A DNA stretch of 64,000 bases from Blastochloris viridis (GCF_001402875.1 NZ_CP012946.1:2706001-2770000); one strand, 5' to 3'; shown: positions 18,215 through 27,844, counted from the stretch's first letter. Notes: generated from the sequence alone by a model not told the origin. Numbers and translations: made by a program.

Positions 18215-18379
18215 TCAGCGGCGGGTGCGTCCCACCATCACCGCGCCGACCAGGACGCCGACCACCACCACCGCCAGCCAGCCCAGCGCCCAAACCGAGA
18301 ACGGCGGCGGCGCGAACAAGGCGATCACGACGGGCGTCAGCAGAACTGCGATCAGCACCGTTTTGGCTTGCTTCGTCAT
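18215..18379 (-). CDS. 54-aa hydrophobic membrane protein
   Basis: A short gene with GAGAGG six bases before its ATG at 18379. The product has two hydrophobic stretches, KTVLIAVLLTPVVIALF and VWALGWLAVVVVGVLVGAVM, separated by a Pro-rich turn and ended by GRTRR. It looks like a two-helix inner-membrane protein. It lies between the carotenoid oxygenase (convergent) and the histidine kinase gene. I do not recognise a family. Confidence 0.6.
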   Translation of the reverse strand: MTKQAKTVLIAVLLTPVVIALFAPPPFSVWALGWLAVVVVGVLVGAVMVGRTRR

Positions 18380-18533
18380 CGACAGCCTCTCTCGAACAGC
18401 CTGCGGGATGGCGTTTCGCCGCCGGGGCGCCCCCGGTCACGCTGGGGCATCGCCCGCGCCTTAAACGGGCCGGCCGGAACGCTGTCAAGCGGGCGATCCC
18501 GTCCCGGTGGCGGGGCGGGGGCTTCGGCGCGGC

Positions 18534-19910
18534 CTACACCGGCACCCGCACCGTGGCGCGCAGGCCGCCGAGCGGGGAATCCGACAGGGTGATGTCGCCG
18601 CCGTGGCTGCGGGCGACGTCGCGGGCGATGGCGAGGCCGAGCCCCGAGCCGCCCTGGTTCTGGTTGCGGGCGTCGTCGAGCCGCAGGAACGGCCGGAACA
18701 CCTCGTCGCGCATCTCCGGCGGAATGCCGGGACCGTCGTCGTCGACGGTCACGGTGAACCAGCGCGCATCGCGGGTGGCGGTGATCTCGACGGTGTCGGC
18801 AAAGCGCGAGGCGTTGGCGACCAGATTGTGCAGCAGGCGCTTGAAGGCGTCCGGCCGCACCGTCACGCTCGGCGGGCCGTTGAACACCACATTGGCGGTG
18901 TCGCCGGTGCGCTCGACCTCGTCGCGCAGCTCCTCCAGCAGCAGTTCCATGTCGGTCGGCGCCGCCTGCTCACCGGTGTCGCCGCGGGCGAAGGCGAGAT
19001 AGTCCTCCAGCATGCGGCTCATCTCGTCGACGTCCTTCTTCATGGCGTCGATCTCGGCGCTGTCGTCGAGCAGCGCGAGCTCCAGCTTGAACCGGGTCAG
19101 GATGGTGCGCAGATCGTGCGACACCCCGGCCAGCATGGTGGTGCGCTGGTCCATCTGGCGCTCGATGCGCCGCTTCATCTCCAGAAAGGCGTGCGAGGCC
19201 CGCCGGACCTCGCGGGCGCCGCGCGGCCGGAAGCCCTCGACGTCGCGGCCCTTGCCGAAGCTCTCGGCGGCATCCGCCAACGCCTGGATCGGGCGGATCT
19301 GGTTGCGCAGGAACGCCACCGCCACCCCGACCAGCACCAGTGAGGTGCCGACCATCCACACCAGGAAGATGTGGGAGTTGGAGGCATAGGCCTGGCTGCG
19401 GCGGGCGAACACCTGCAGAATCAGGCCGGGCTCGAGCTGGATGCGGATCTCGACCAGCGAGGAGTTGCCGACGGTGTCGATCCAGAACGGCTTGCCGATC
19501 TGGCGGCGGATTTCGCGCGACAGCGCCGAGTCGAGCAGCGAGAAGAACGGCTTGGGGCCGGCCGAGGGCAGCTGTTCGCCATGGCGGAAGTCGAGGGTGA
19601 GGCCTTGGCGCTCCATGGCGATGCGGCGCAGCGTGGCGGCGTCCTTGTCCTGCGGATAGGTGCGGTAGACCTCGATCAGGGTGGCGATGTCCTGGGTGAC
19701 CGAAGCCGACAGCCGGTAGGTCACAGTCTGCCAGTGGCGCTCCATGAACACGAACGCCACCACCGCCTGCAGCAGCACCATCGGCGTGACGATGATGAGC
19801 AGCGAGCGGGCGTAGAGCCCCTTCGGCATCTGGGCCTTGATCAGCACGGCGAGCCGGTTCCAGCCGCGCTTCAGCGCGGCGCCGGCGCGCCCGAGCCCGG
19901 CCATCGTCAC
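18534..19910 (-). CDS. EnvZ-type sensor histidine kinase
   Basis: A 458-aa inner-membrane sensor with a transmembrane helix at about 36-56 and a periplasmic sensing domain to about 175. A second helix at 180-201, a HAMP domain and a HisKA box MLAGVSHDLRTILTRFKLEL (phospho-acceptor His265) follow. The ATP domain has NLVANASRF (N box), DDDGPGIP and GGSGLGLAIA. The GTG start at 19910 overlaps the regulator stop (GTGA); an ATG lies at 19904. Its partner is the OmpR-like regulator directly upstream. The stimulus is unknown. Confidence 0.9.
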   Translation of the reverse strand: MTMAGLGRAGAALKRGWNRLAVLIKAQMPKGLYARSLLIIVTPMVLLQAVVAFVFMERHWQTVTYRLSASVTQDIATLIEVYRTYPQDKDAATLRRIAMERQGLTLDFRHGEQLPSAGPKPFFSLLDSALSREIRRQIGKPFWIDTVGNSSLVEIRIQLEPGLILQVFARRSQAYASNSHIFLVWMVGTSLVLVGVAVAFLRNQIRPIQALADAAESFGKGRDVEGFRPRGAREVRRASHAFLEMKRRIERQMDQRTTMLAGVSHDLRTILTRFKLELALLDDSAEIDAMKKDVDEMSRMLEDYLAFARGDTGEQAAPTDMELLLEELRDEVERTGDTANVVFNGPPSVTVRPDAFKRLLHNLVANASRFADTVEITATRDARWFTVTVDDDGPGIPPEMRDEVFRPFLRLDDARNQNQGGSGLGLAIARDVARSHGGDITLSDSPLGGLRATVRVPV

Positions 19911-20620
19911 GGCGCCACCACCAGCCGGTAGCCGATGCCGCGCACGGTCTGGATGAACAGCGGGTTGGCCGGGTCGTCCTCGATCTTGCGGCGCAGCCGG
20001 TTGACCTGGACGTCGACCGCGCGCTCGCTGGCTTCGACGCCGGGCGCGGCCAGCTCAGTGCGCGGCACCGTCTCGCCCGGCGCGCGCGCCAACGCCCGCA
20101 GCATGTCGCGCTCACGCTCGGTAATGCGGACGGCCTCGATGCCGCGCTTGAGCTCGCCGCGGTCGAGCATGAACACGAAATCGCCGAACCGCACCGCCTC
20201 GGGCGGCTTGGTGGTCGACTGAGGCGCGGAGATCCGCTTCAGGATGGCGCCAATCCGCAGCAGAAGCTCGCGGGGCTCGAACGGCTTGCCGAGATAGTCG
20301 TCCGCCCCCGACTCCAGCCCGGCGATGCGCTCGGCCGGATCGGTTCGCGCCGTCAGCATCAGGATCGGCACGTCGGAGCGGCCGCGCAGGCCGCGGGCGA
20401 GGTCGAGGCCGGATTCGCCGGGCATCATCACGTCGAGCACCAGGAGGTCGAACGACAGGCTCTCCAGCTTGGCGCGCGCCTCCGCGGCGGAGGCGACGGT
20501 GGTGACGCGGTAACCGTTCTCGGTGAGGTAGCGCTGCAGAAGCGCCAGAATGCGGGCGTCGTCGTCGACCACCAGCAGGTGCGGGGCGTCGTCGGGCGGA
20601 ACCACGATCGGGCGGGGCAT
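19907..20620 (-). CDS. OmpR-family response regulator (PetR-like)
   Basis: A 237-aa two-component regulator. The receiver domain has the acidic pair D19/D20, phospho-acceptor D63 in LLVLDVMMPG, and K113 in LGKPFEP. The C-terminal winged helix ends VNRLRRKIEDDPANPLFIQT before RGIGYR. It overlaps the kinase gene and follows the MarR gene by only nine bases, so marR-RR-HK form an operon. In Rhodobacter capsulatus a similar regulator/MarR pair, petR-petP, is linked to cytochrome bc1 expression. That link here is inference from gene order and family. Confidence 0.9.
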   Translation of the reverse strand: MPRPIVVPPDDAPHLLVVDDDARILALLQRYLTENGYRVTTVASAAEARAKLESLSFDLLVLDVMMPGESGLDLARGLRGRSDVPILMLTARTDPAERIAGLESGADDYLGKPFEPRELLLRIGAILKRISAPQSTTKPPEAVRFGDFVFMLDRGELKRGIEAVRITERERDMLRALARAPGETVPRTELAAPGVEASERAVDVQVNRLRRKIEDDPANPLFIQTVRGIGYRLVVAP

Positions 20621-20629
20621 GGCCGCCTC

Positions 20630-21178
20630 CTATTTGTGCCGGTCGCGGCGGTTGCTGTTACCGCGGGCGATCAGCCGTTCGACCTCGCGGCGCTGGTCGG
20701 TGTCGACGAGCCCCAGCAGCAGGCGATAGGCGCCGTCGCGGGTTTCGCCCGAGTCGGCCAGTGCCCGCATCAGCCGGCCGGTCTGTACGCTGGCGACGTC
20801 GGCGGCGAGCTTGGCGCCCTTGTCGGTGAGGTAGAGCAGCCGCTGGCGGCGGTCGGCGTGGCCCTCGCGCTGGATGACGTAGCCGGTTTCCACCAGTTCG
20901 CGCAGCACCCGGCCGAGGCTCTGCTTGGTGATCTTGAGGATGTCGAGCAGCTCGGCAACGGTGATTCCCGGGTGCCGGGCGACAAAGTGCAGCGCGCGGT
21001 GGTGGGCGCGGCCGAAGCCGTAGCGCGCCAGCATGCCGTCGGCGTCGCCGACGAAGGCGCGGTAGGCGAAGAACAGCATCTCGATCAGGTCGTAGTACGG
21101 CTCGTCCGGCCCGGTCACGGTTTCGGATGCAGAACCGGCAGGGCTGCTCCGCTCGGCGACGAAATTTATGTCAGCCAT
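20630..21178 (-). CDS. MarR-family regulator (PetP-like)
   Basis: A 182-aa winged-helix regulator. The DNA-binding part reads ITVAELLDILKITKQSLGRV, then the wing REGHADRRQRLLYLTDKG. The N-terminal 30 residues are an acidic extension. It is the first gene of the operon with the response regulator and kinase, and is divergent from ilvE, with a 185-bp shared control region. MarR proteins usually repress their own promoter and that of a neighbour; the ligand is unknown. Confidence 0.88.
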   Translation of the reverse strand: MADINFVAERSSPAGSASETVTGPDEPYYDLIEMLFFAYRAFVGDADGMLARYGFGRAHHRALHFVARHPGITVAELLDILKITKQSLGRVLRELVETGYVIQREGHADRRQRLLYLTDKGAKLAADVASVQTGRLMRALADSGETRDGAYRLLLGLVDTDQRREVERLIARGNSNRRDRHK

Positions 21179-21363
21179 ATTGACTTATTCCGGTCCGATT
21201 GTTACCCAAACCGCCGTGTTGGCGAAACGATCATGCCAACCCCGCCGGGTCGGGTCAGTGATGCTTACCAAATATGCGCCGCGATGGCGAGCCTGCCCGG
21301 CATCTGTCAGACGATCAGACGTTTATCGGCGGCCCGGCCGTCGACCCATTGGAGGATTTAACC

Positions 21364-22251
21364 ATGGCCCTGATGCCGTACGACGACCGTGACGGATTCA
21401 TCTGGTTCGACGGCAAGCTGGTGCCGTGGCGCGACGCCAAGATTCACGTCTTGACCCACGCCCTGCATTACGGATCCGGCGTGTTCGAGGGCGAGCGCGC
21501 CTATAACGGCGTGGTGTTCAAGTCCGCCGAACATTCGCAGCGGCTGAAGGACTCCGCCAACATCCTCGACTTCGAGGTGCCCTGGACGGTCGAGCAGATC
21601 GACGCCGCCAAGCTCGCGGTGATGGCGGCGAACGGCCACACCGACTGCTACGTGCGGCCGGTGGCCTGGCGCGGCTCGGAGGAGATGGGCGTCGGCGCCC
21701 ACGCCAACACCATTCATCTGGCAATCGCGAGCTGGGTGTGGCCGAGCTACTTCGACCCCGAGCTGCGCAAGAAGGGCATCCGGCTCGACATCGCTGACTA
21801 CCGCCGCCCCGACCCGCAGACCGCACCCTCGACCGCCAAGGCGGCCGGGCTCTACATGATCTGCACCATCTCCAAGCATCGCGCCGCGGCGAAGGGCTTT
21901 ACCGACGCCATGATGCTGGACTGGCAGGGCCGCGTCGCCGAGTGCACCGGCGCCAACATCTTCTTCGTCAAGGACGGCGTGATCCACACCCCGACCGCCG
22001 ACTGCTTCCTCAACGGCATCACGCGGCAGACGGTGATCGAGCTGGCCAAGCGGCGCGGCGTCGAGGTGGCCGAGCGCCGCATCCTGCCGGAGGAGCTGAC
22101 CGGGTTTACCGAGTGCTTTGTCACCGGCACCGCCGCCGAGGTGACGCCGGTCGGCGAGATCGGCCCCTACCGCTTCACGCCCGCGCAGCTTACCGCCGCG
22201 CTGATCGAGGATTACGCCGCCGAGGTTCAACCGAAGAAGCTGGCGGCGTAA
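21364..22251 (+). CDS. ilvE: Branched-chain amino acid aminotransferase
   Basis: A PLP enzyme of fold type IV that catalyses the last step of Leu, Ile and Val synthesis and the first of their breakdown. The 295-aa protein opens with FIWFDGKLVPWRDAKIHVLT followed by HALHYGSGVFEGERAY. The Lys Schiff-base region is TAKAAGLYMICTISKHRA, and LDWQGRVAECTGANIFFV binds the cofactor. GGAGG lies eight bases before the ATG at 21364. It is monocistronic. Confidence 0.95.
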   Translation: MALMPYDDRDGFIWFDGKLVPWRDAKIHVLTHALHYGSGVFEGERAYNGVVFKSAEHSQRLKDSANILDFEVPWTVEQIDAAKLAVMAANGHTDCYVRPVAWRGSEEMGVGAHANTIHLAIASWVWPSYFDPELRKKGIRLDIADYRRPDPQTAPSTAKAAGLYMICTISKHRAAAKGFTDAMMLDWQGRVAECTGANIFFVKDGVIHTPTADCFLNGITRQTVIELAKRRGVEVAERRILPEELTGFTECFVTGTAAEVTPVGEIGPYRFTPAQLTAALIEDYAAEVQPKKLAA

Positions 22252-22270
22252 CCGCGCCTGCTCTGCCCAT

Positions 22271-22306
22271 CGCCCCGGACCCGCGGCACGTCCGCGCTCC
22301 GGGGCG
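22271..22306. terminator. Hairpin between convergent ilvE and membrane-protein genes
   Basis: CGCCCCGGA at 22271-22279 pairs perfectly with TCCGGGGCG at 22298-22306. The loop contains a further partial pairing (CCGCGG/CCGCG). There is no T-tract on either strand, so it is either a weak bidirectional terminator or a short palindromic repeat. Confidence 0.4.
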
Positions 22307-22371
22307 TGGTGTTCGCGGCACTTACCGAAAGGCGCGGCGCGCCGGCCCGCACGTTGCTGTTACCGACGCGG

Positions 22372-22956
22372 TTATCGAGGCGGGAGGTGTCGGTGTGCGG
22401 CGCTCGGCCGCGAATGCCGGAGCCGACGCCACGCCGTCCGCGACCACGCCGTCGCATCGTGCGCCATCAGCGTGGCGTAGCGGGCGAACAGTCCGCACGT
22501 CACGACCACGGTCGCGATCCAATAGCCGGGCATGGCGTTGAGCCCGGCCGGCTCCATGAGGCCGCGCTGTTCCAGGTTGCGTGCCAGGGAAATGATCGGG
22601 TCGGCCGTCAGCACCAGTGCGACCAGCAGGCAGATGAACAGCAACGCCTCCCGTTGCGGCAGCAGGCGAGTGCGCGCCGGTGATGAGAGCGCCAAACTCA
22701 CGCCGAACAGGGCGAGGCCACCGAGCAGGCCGAGCGATATTCCGACCACTGCCGCATAGAGCAGGCCATCAGCGTCGCGCCCGGCCGCGACCAGCGCGCC
22801 GATCCGCGTGAACGACGTCTCCGGCGCCAACCAGAACATCGTCATTTGGTACCACGGCACCGGATCGAGCAACCGGACCTGTTCGGCCGAGGCGCCGATC
22901 AGCGCCGCCACTGCCGCCAGATAGACCACCACAGCCACCACGATCGGCCGCGTCAT
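22372..22956 (-). CDS. Four-helix membrane protein of unknown function
   Basis: A 194-aa protein with hydrophobic segments at about residues 4-24, 66-92, 103-124 and 142-165. The C-terminal tail is Arg/His-rich. The first extracytoplasmic loop carries a conserved-looking VPWYQMTMFWLAPETSF. The ATG at 22956 has GTGAGG six bases upstream; that GTG is itself a possible start. I do not recognise a family. It converges on ilvE and is followed upstream by a 200-bp spacer holding degenerate repeat sequence. Confidence 0.7.
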   Translation of the reverse strand: MTRPIVVAVVVYLAAVAALIGASAEQVRLLDPVPWYQMTMFWLAPETSFTRIGALVAAGRDADGLLYAAVVGISLGLLGGLALFGVSLALSSPARTRLLPQREALLFICLLVALVLTADPIISLARNLEQRGLMEPAGLNAMPGYWIATVVVTCGLFARYATLMAHDATAWSRTAWRRLRHSRPSAAHRHLPPR

Positions 22957-23169
22957 GACCTGCCTCACCGTTCGAACCAGCGGAGGCTACTGCGCCGCCG
23001 CTCGATCGCGATGGTAACGTTAAAAAAGGGTTAATGACAACGGCGGCGCCGGCCGTTGGTTGCGATCGCGGCGATCGGGCGGCGAAAAGCCATTTCCGAT
23101 CAAGGGCTTTTCGCCATTGATCTATCAATTTTCGTCCGGAAATCGGTCTCCAACTTCGCGGAGAACGGC

Positions 23170-23643
23170 CTAACCGGACCCGTGGCCGGCTTCCCACCGC
23201 GCCAGCGCGGCATCGTCGGCGGTCCTGGCCTCGACCCAGCGGGAGCCGGTCGCCCGCTCCTCCTGTTTCCAGAACGGGGCGCGAGCCTTGAGATGATCCA
23301 TCAGGAATTCGGCGGCGGCGAACGCTGCCCGACGGTGGGCAGCGGCGGTGATCACCACAACGATCGCCTCGCCCGGCGTCAGGCGGCCGAAGCGGTGGAT
23401 CACCGTGACGCCCTGCAGCGGCCAGCGTGCCTGGGCGTCCTCGACCAGTCGTGCGATCTCGGCCTCCGCCATCTCGGCGTAGCATTCCAGCGTCAACGCA
23501 ATGAGGCCGTCATCGAGGCGGACGAAGCCGGTGAAGGTCACCACCGCGCCGACGTCGGCGCGGCCGGCGACAATCGCTTCGGCCTCGGCGGCAGCGTCGA
23601 ACGGTGCGGTCTGGATGCGGACGGTGATTTTCGGTGCAATCAT
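23170..23643 (-). CDS. moaE: Molybdopterin synthase catalytic subunit
   Basis: The large subunit of MPT synthase, which adds the dithiolene sulfurs to cPMP in molybdenum cofactor synthesis. The 157-aa protein contains VGAVVTFTGFVR, LTLECYAEMAEAEIARL, VIHRFGRLTPGEAIVVV and AAHRRAAFAAAEFLMDHLK. The last is followed by KARAPFWKQE, which holds the active-site lysines. The start is ATG at 23643; the frame is open 22 codons further upstream, but that part is not family-like. moaD lies upstream on the same strand. Confidence 0.94.
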   Translation of the reverse strand: MIAPKITVRIQTAPFDAAAEAEAIVAGRADVGAVVTFTGFVRLDDGLIALTLECYAEMAEAEIARLVEDAQARWPLQGVTVIHRFGRLTPGEAIVVVITAAAHRRAAFAAAEFLMDHLKARAPFWKQEERATGSRWVEARTADDAALARWEAGHGSG

Positions 23644-23760
23644 ACGGGTGTCCAGTGACCACTCCGTGATCCCGGCAACGGCGTCGCCGCAAATCTCTTT
23701 TGCAACCAAGGCGATTCGGCGACCGCAACGGGAAAGCGGCGTGACCCAACGAAAGCCGGG

Positions 23761-24030
23761 TCAGCCGCCGGTCATCGGCGGAAAGAACGCCACCTCGCGG
23801 GCACCGGCCAGCGGCGCGTCGGGCTTGGCGTGGACGCGGTCGATTGCCGCCCGCACTGCCGACGGGGTCGCGAACGCTGCGGTGTAACCCGCGCCCTGTG
23901 TCCGCAGCCACGCCACCAAATCGTCGACGGTGGCGACAGCGGCCGGCAGGTCCACGGTCTCCTCGGCGGTGCCGATACGCTCACGGACCCAGGCGAAATA
24001 GACCAGCTTGAGCGGGCCGCCGGTGGCCAT
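23761..24030 (-). CDS. moaD: Molybdopterin synthase sulfur carrier subunit
   Basis: An 89-aa ubiquitin-like protein that carries sulfur as a C-terminal thiocarboxylate to MoaE. It reads LKLVYFAWVRERIGTAEETV at the N-terminus and ends FFPPMTGG; the terminal Gly-Gly is the functional mark of the family. It starts three bases after the pgsA stop, so it is cotranscribed with uvrC-pgsA, and it precedes moaE. Confidence 0.93.
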   Translation of the reverse strand: MATGGPLKLVYFAWVRERIGTAEETVDLPAAVATVDDLVAWLRTQGAGYTAAFATPSAVRAAIDRVHAKPDAPLAGAREVAFFPPMTGG

Positions 24031-24033
24031 CGG

Positions 24034-24651
24034 TCAGTCGCTCAGCACGTGGCGCACGCCAGCCCGAAAATAGTCCCAGCCGGTGTAGAGCGTCAGGATG
24101 GCCGACACCCACAATAAGCCGAGGCCGATCAGGGTGTTGCCGGGGAGAACCGCGTCGCCGGCGGCGCCGGCGACCAGAAAGCCGATGGCGATGAGCTGCA
24201 GCACCGTCTTCCACTTGGCCAGCCGCGACACCGGCACCGGCACCTGCACGGCGGCGAGGTATTCCCGCAGTCCGGACACCAAAATCTCGCGCATCAGGAT
24301 GACGATCGCCCCCCAGATCGACCAGCCGCGGATGGTGCCGTCGGCTGCCAGCATCAACAGGCACACCGACACCAGCAGCTTGTCGGCGATGGGGTCGAGC
24401 ATCCGGCCGAGCTTGGAGATCTGATTCCAGGACCGGGCAAGATAGCCGTCGAAATAGTCGGTGATGGCGGCCAGTGCGAAAATCGTCACCGCCGGCCAGC
24501 GCAACCACACCCCGAATTCGAGAATGTCCGACAGGAACAGCAGCGCGGCGACGATCGGCACCGCCGCGATGCGGCCGTAGGTCAGCACGTTGGGAAGGCT
24601 CAGCGCGTGCGACGATCTGGGCGGAACGATGGAGCCGGCAGCATGGTTCAT
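24034..24651 (-). CDS. pgsA: CDP-diacylglycerol-glycerol-3-phosphate phosphatidyltransferase
   Basis: Commits CDP-diacylglycerol to phosphatidylglycerol synthesis in the inner membrane. The 205-aa protein has about five or six membrane helices. The CDP-alcohol phosphotransferase signature is complete: DYFDGYLARSWNQ, then GRMLDPIADK (D-G-x2-A-R-x8-G-x3-D-x3-D). It opens LSLPNVLTYGRIAAVPIVAA, typical of PgsA. It belongs to the uvrC-pgsA-moaD-moaE minus-strand group and starts 181 bp after uvrC. Confidence 0.94.
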   Translation of the reverse strand: MNHAAGSIVPPRSSHALSLPNVLTYGRIAAVPIVAALLFLSDILEFGVWLRWPAVTIFALAAITDYFDGYLARSWNQISKLGRMLDPIADKLLVSVCLLMLAADGTIRGWSIWGAIVILMREILVSGLREYLAAVQVPVPVSRLAKWKTVLQLIAIGFLVAGAAGDAVLPGNTLIGLGLLWVSAILTLYTGWDYFRAGVRHVLSD

Positions 24652-24832
24652 GGAGTCAACAAGCCATCAAGCAGTCGAGCCGTCAACGCAACATCGATGA
24701 ACCAATCCTGCAACGACAGCATATCATTTTTATCACACATTCCGCCGCCGCCCGCGACAATCATTCGCGCATCCGCCGGTGCGCCGAACTGCAAGGGTGG
24801 CCGCGCCCGGCTTTTCCCTAGCCTGGAGACGG

Positions 24833-26896
24833 TCAGCCGCCGCGGTCATGGAAGAAATCGTAGATCCGCTTGGCCGTTTCGGCATTGATGCCGGCGACCC
24901 CTTCGAGGTCGCGAATCGAGGCGCGTTCCACCGTCTTCAGCGTGCCGAAATGGCGCAGCAGCGCCCGCTTACGCGCCGGGCCGACGCCGGGGATCTCCTG
25001 CAGGCCGCCCTCGCGGATGTCGCGGCCGCGCTTCTTGCGGTGGGTGCCGATGGCGAAGCGGTGGGCCTCGTCGCGCAGGCGTTGCACGAAATAGAGCACC
25101 GGGTCGCGCGGCGGCAGCTGGAACGGCGTCCGCCCGGGCATGAAGAAGTGCTCGCGGCCGGCGTTGCGGTCGGGCCCCTTGGCGATGCCGACCAAGGCAA
25201 CGTCCTCGATGCCGAGCTCCTTGAGGATGGCTTCCGCCGCGCCGAGCTGGCCGGCGCCGCCGTCGATCAGCACGAGGTCGGGCCATTTGGCGTCCGCCGG
25301 CTCGGCCTCGTCCGGCGCCGCCTCGGCGTCTTGCAGTTCTGGGGCGGGTGCGCGCGGCGTTTCCTTGATCAACCGCGAGAAGCGGCGCCGCAGCACCTCC
25401 CGCATCATACCGAAGTCGTCGCCGGGCGTGATGTCGGTCGAGCGGATGTTGAAGGTGCGGTACTCCTTCTTGCGGAAGCCGTCCGGTCCCGCCACCACCA
25501 TGGCGCCGACCGCGTTGGTGCCCATGATGTGGGAGTTGTCGTAGACCTCGACCCGCAGCGGCGGCCGCGGCAGCGCAAACGCGCCGGCCAGCGCCACCAG
25601 CAGCTTGGCCTGGGAGGAACTCTCGGCCAGCCGCCGCCCCAACGCCTCGCGGGCGTTGTGGAGGGCGTCATCGACCAACTCGCATTTGGGGCCACGCTGC
25701 GGCCGGGCGATCTCGATCCTCGAACCGGCCTTGGTCGACAGCGCCTCCTCCAGCAGCGCCGCCTCCGGCAACGCCTCGGAGACCAGGATCAGCCGCGGCA
25801 CCGGCTTGTCGTCGTAAAATTGGCTGATAAAGCTCGCCAGCACCTCGCCAGGCTCCAGCGAACGGTCGGCGCGCGGGAAGAAGGCACGGTTGCCCCAGTT
25901 CTGGCCAGTGCGGAAGAAGAACACCTCGACGCAGGTCTGCCCGCCGTTCTGGGCGATGGCGAATACGTCGGCCTCCTCGATGCCGGCCGGGTTGACGCCC
26001 TGGTGGGCCTGGATGGCGGACAGCGCGGCGAGGCGGTCGCGCAGCACCGCGGCGCGCTCGAAGTCGAGCACCTCAGCGGCGGCCTCCATGTCGGCGGCAA
26101 GGTGCTCCTTCACCGCCTTCGACCGGCCGGACAGGAACGCCGTCGCCTCCGCCACCAGCTTGCGGTAGCCCTCGGCCGAGACCTCGCCGGTGCAGGGGCC
26201 GGCGCAGCGCTTGATCTGGTGCAGCAGGCACGGCCGGGTGCGGCTCTCGAACACGGTGTCGGAGCACGAGCGGATCAGGAACGCCCGCTGCAGCGCGTTG
26301 ATGGTGCGGTTCACCGCCCACACGCTGGCGAACGGGCCGTAATACTGGCCGGGCTGGTTGCGGGCGCCGCGGTGCTTGCAGATCTGCGGCGCCTGGTGGT
26401 CGCCGGTGAGCAGGATATAGGGGAACGACTTGTCGTCGCGCAGCAGCACGTTGAAGCGCGGGCGCAGCCGCTTGATCAGATTGGCTTCGAGCAGCAGCGC
26501 TTCGGTCTCGGTGCGGGTGGAGACGAACTCCATCGTCGCCGTCAGTGCCACCATGCGGGCGATGCGATTGGTGTGGCCGGCGCCGCGGGCATAAGACAAG
26601 ACGCGCTTCTTGATGCTCTTGGCCTTGCCGACATAGAGCACCTCGCCGGCCTCCCCGATCATGCGGTAGACGCCGGGTCCCGCCGGCGCGAGGCGGGCGT
26701 GGCCGCGGATCACCTCGGTGCCGCGTGCCAGCGACCCTTCGGCCGGCGCATCATCGGCAAAGTCGGCATCCGCGATGGCGTCTTCGACCAGCTCGCCCAC
26801 GGCCGAGCCCGACTCCGCCCGGGCCTCCGCTTCCACCTCGCGGCGGTCGGCGTCGAAATCGGGGTCGAGATTGAGGGGGCGGGTGGGTCCGGCCAC
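24833..26896 (-). CDS. uvrC: UvrABC excinuclease subunit C
   Basis: Makes both incisions in nucleotide excision repair. In the 687-aa protein, about 65 acidic N-terminal residues precede the GIY-YIG nuclease domain ([20 protein letters not shown]). The UVR domain around residue 270, the RNase H-like C-terminal nuclease ([20 protein letters not shown] and [15 protein letters not shown]) and two helix-hairpin-helix motifs ([17 protein letters not shown]) follow. The long acidic N-terminus is seen in other Rhizobiales. I saw no SOS box in the 195-bp upstream gap. Confidence 0.96.
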   Translation of the reverse strand: MAGPTRPLNLDPDFDADRREVEAEARAESGSAVGELVEDAIADADFADDAPAEGSLARGTEVIRGHARLAPAGPGVYRMIGEAGEVLYVGKAKSIKKRVLSYARGAGHTNRIARMVALTATMEFVSTRTETEALLLEANLIKRLRPRFNVLLRDDKSFPYILLTGDHQAPQICKHRGARNQPGQYYGPFASVWAVNRTINALQRAFLIRSCSDTVFESRTRPCLLHQIKRCAGPCTGEVSAEGYRKLVAEATAFLSGRSKAVKEHLAADMEAAAEVLDFERAAVLRDRLAALSAIQAHQGVNPAGIEEADVFAIAQNGGQTCVEVFFFRTGQNWGNRAFFPRADRSLEPGEVLASFISQFYDDKPVPRLILVSEALPEAALLEEALSTKAGSRIEIARPQRGPKCELVDDALHNAREALGRRLAESSSQAKLLVALAGAFALPRPPLRVEVYDNSHIMGTNAVGAMVVAGPDGFRKKEYRTFNIRSTDITPGDDFGMMREVLRRRFSRLIKETPRAPAPELQDAEAAPDEAEPADAKWPDLVLIDGGAGQLGAAEAILKELGIEDVALVGIAKGPDRNAGREHFFMPGRTPFQLPPRDPVLYFVQRLRDEAHRFAIGTHRKKRGRDIREGGLQEIPGVGPARKRALLRHFGTLKTVERASIRDLEGVAGINAETAKRIYDFFHDRGG

Positions 26897-27091
26897 GGTC
26901 AGCTCAAGGTGCTCGGTCGATACATCATCCGCCTATATAAGCGGGTCGCTGGCGTATTTCGACGCACCCTGCCTCTCACGTTGCGCCAGCCGGTGGGCGG
27001 CCTATCTTCTAGGCACTCATTCGTCAGGGCCCCCAAGCCGGGATCAAAGCCGATCCCAGGCGTTCGCCCTTCAAGACCACAGGAGACGGCA

Positions 27092-27844
27092 ATGTCTGGC
27101 ATGTCGAACGGTGAAGACGACGATCGGGTGACCGGGGCGGGCCTCAATGGCGTGTCCCCGCGCGATCGGCTGATCGAGGCGTTCATGGCGCTGCTCGCGG
27201 AGCGCCGTTTCGAGCGGATCGACCTCAAGGACGTCGCCGACCGCGCCGGCGTGCCGCTGGTCGATTTCCGGGGCGAGTTCGGCTCGACCTTCGACATCCT
27301 CGGCGCGTTCGCCAAGAAGCTCGACCGCCAGGTGCTGGCCGAGGTGGAGCCGGCCGACGCCGATTCGACCCCGCGCGAGCGGCTGTTCGACGTGATGATG
27401 CGGCGGTTCGAGCTTCTGGTGCCGTACCGTCAGGCACTGGACAATCTGCGGCCGTCGGCGTTCGCCATCCCGCCGCTTGGCGTGGCTCTGAGCCGGATCA
27501 CCCTGCGCTCGATGCAATGGATGATGGCGGCGGCCGGCCTGGAGACCGCCGGCACCCGCGGCATGGTGCGCGCCCAGGCGCTTGCGGTGCTGTTTGCGCG
27601 GGTGTTCGAGACTTGGCTGAACGACGAGGACCCCGCCCTGTCGCGCACCATGGCCAAGCTCGACCGCGAGTTGGCGAAGGCGGCGGCCTGGTCGAGCCGG
27701 TTCGAGGAATTGTGCAACTTCATTCCGCGCCTGCCGCGCGGTCGCCGGTCCTGGCGCCAGCGCCGCAGCGGTTGCAGCTGTGCCCACGCGGAAAGCGCGC
27801 CGGATCGGTCCGGCGACGAGGGCATCCCGGCTGCGGCGATCTAA
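27092..27844 (+). CDS. TetR-like regulator, possible COQ9-like C-terminus
   Basis: A 250-aa protein. The N-terminal helix-turn-helix reads RDRLIEAFMALLAERRFERI followed by DLKDVADRAGVPLVDFRGEF, with FGSTFDILGAF in the fourth helix. The middle part, RERLFDVMMRRFELLVPYRQ, resembles COQ9-type TetR-like proteins. The C-terminus is Arg/Cys-rich and probably disordered. AGGAG lies before the ATG at 27092. It is divergent from uvrC. The target genes and ligand are unknown; a lipid-binding role like that of COQ9 cannot be excluded. Confidence 0.78.
   Translation: MSGMSNGEDDDRVTGAGLNGVSPRDRLIEAFMALLAERRFERIDLKDVADRAGVPLVDFRGEFGSTFDILGAFAKKLDRQVLAEVEPADADSTPRERLFDVMMRRFELLVPYRQALDNLRPSAFAIPPLGVALSRITLRSMQWMMAAAGLETAGTRGMVRAQALAVLFARVFETWLNDEDPALSRTMAKLDRELAKAAAWSSRFEELCNFIPRLPRGRRSWRQRRSGCSCAHAESAPDRSGDEGIPAAAI

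Noticed and set aside
23080..23165. Third copy of the CCACTTTTGCGG repeat near moaE
   Set aside because: Only loose similarity (GGAAATCGGTCTCC, CTTCGCGGA). Too degenerate to call.
24779..27091. Apparent giant plus-strand protein fused to the TetR-like regulator
   Set aside because: The first three quarters are antisense to uvrC. The regulator has its own AGGAG and ATG at 27092.
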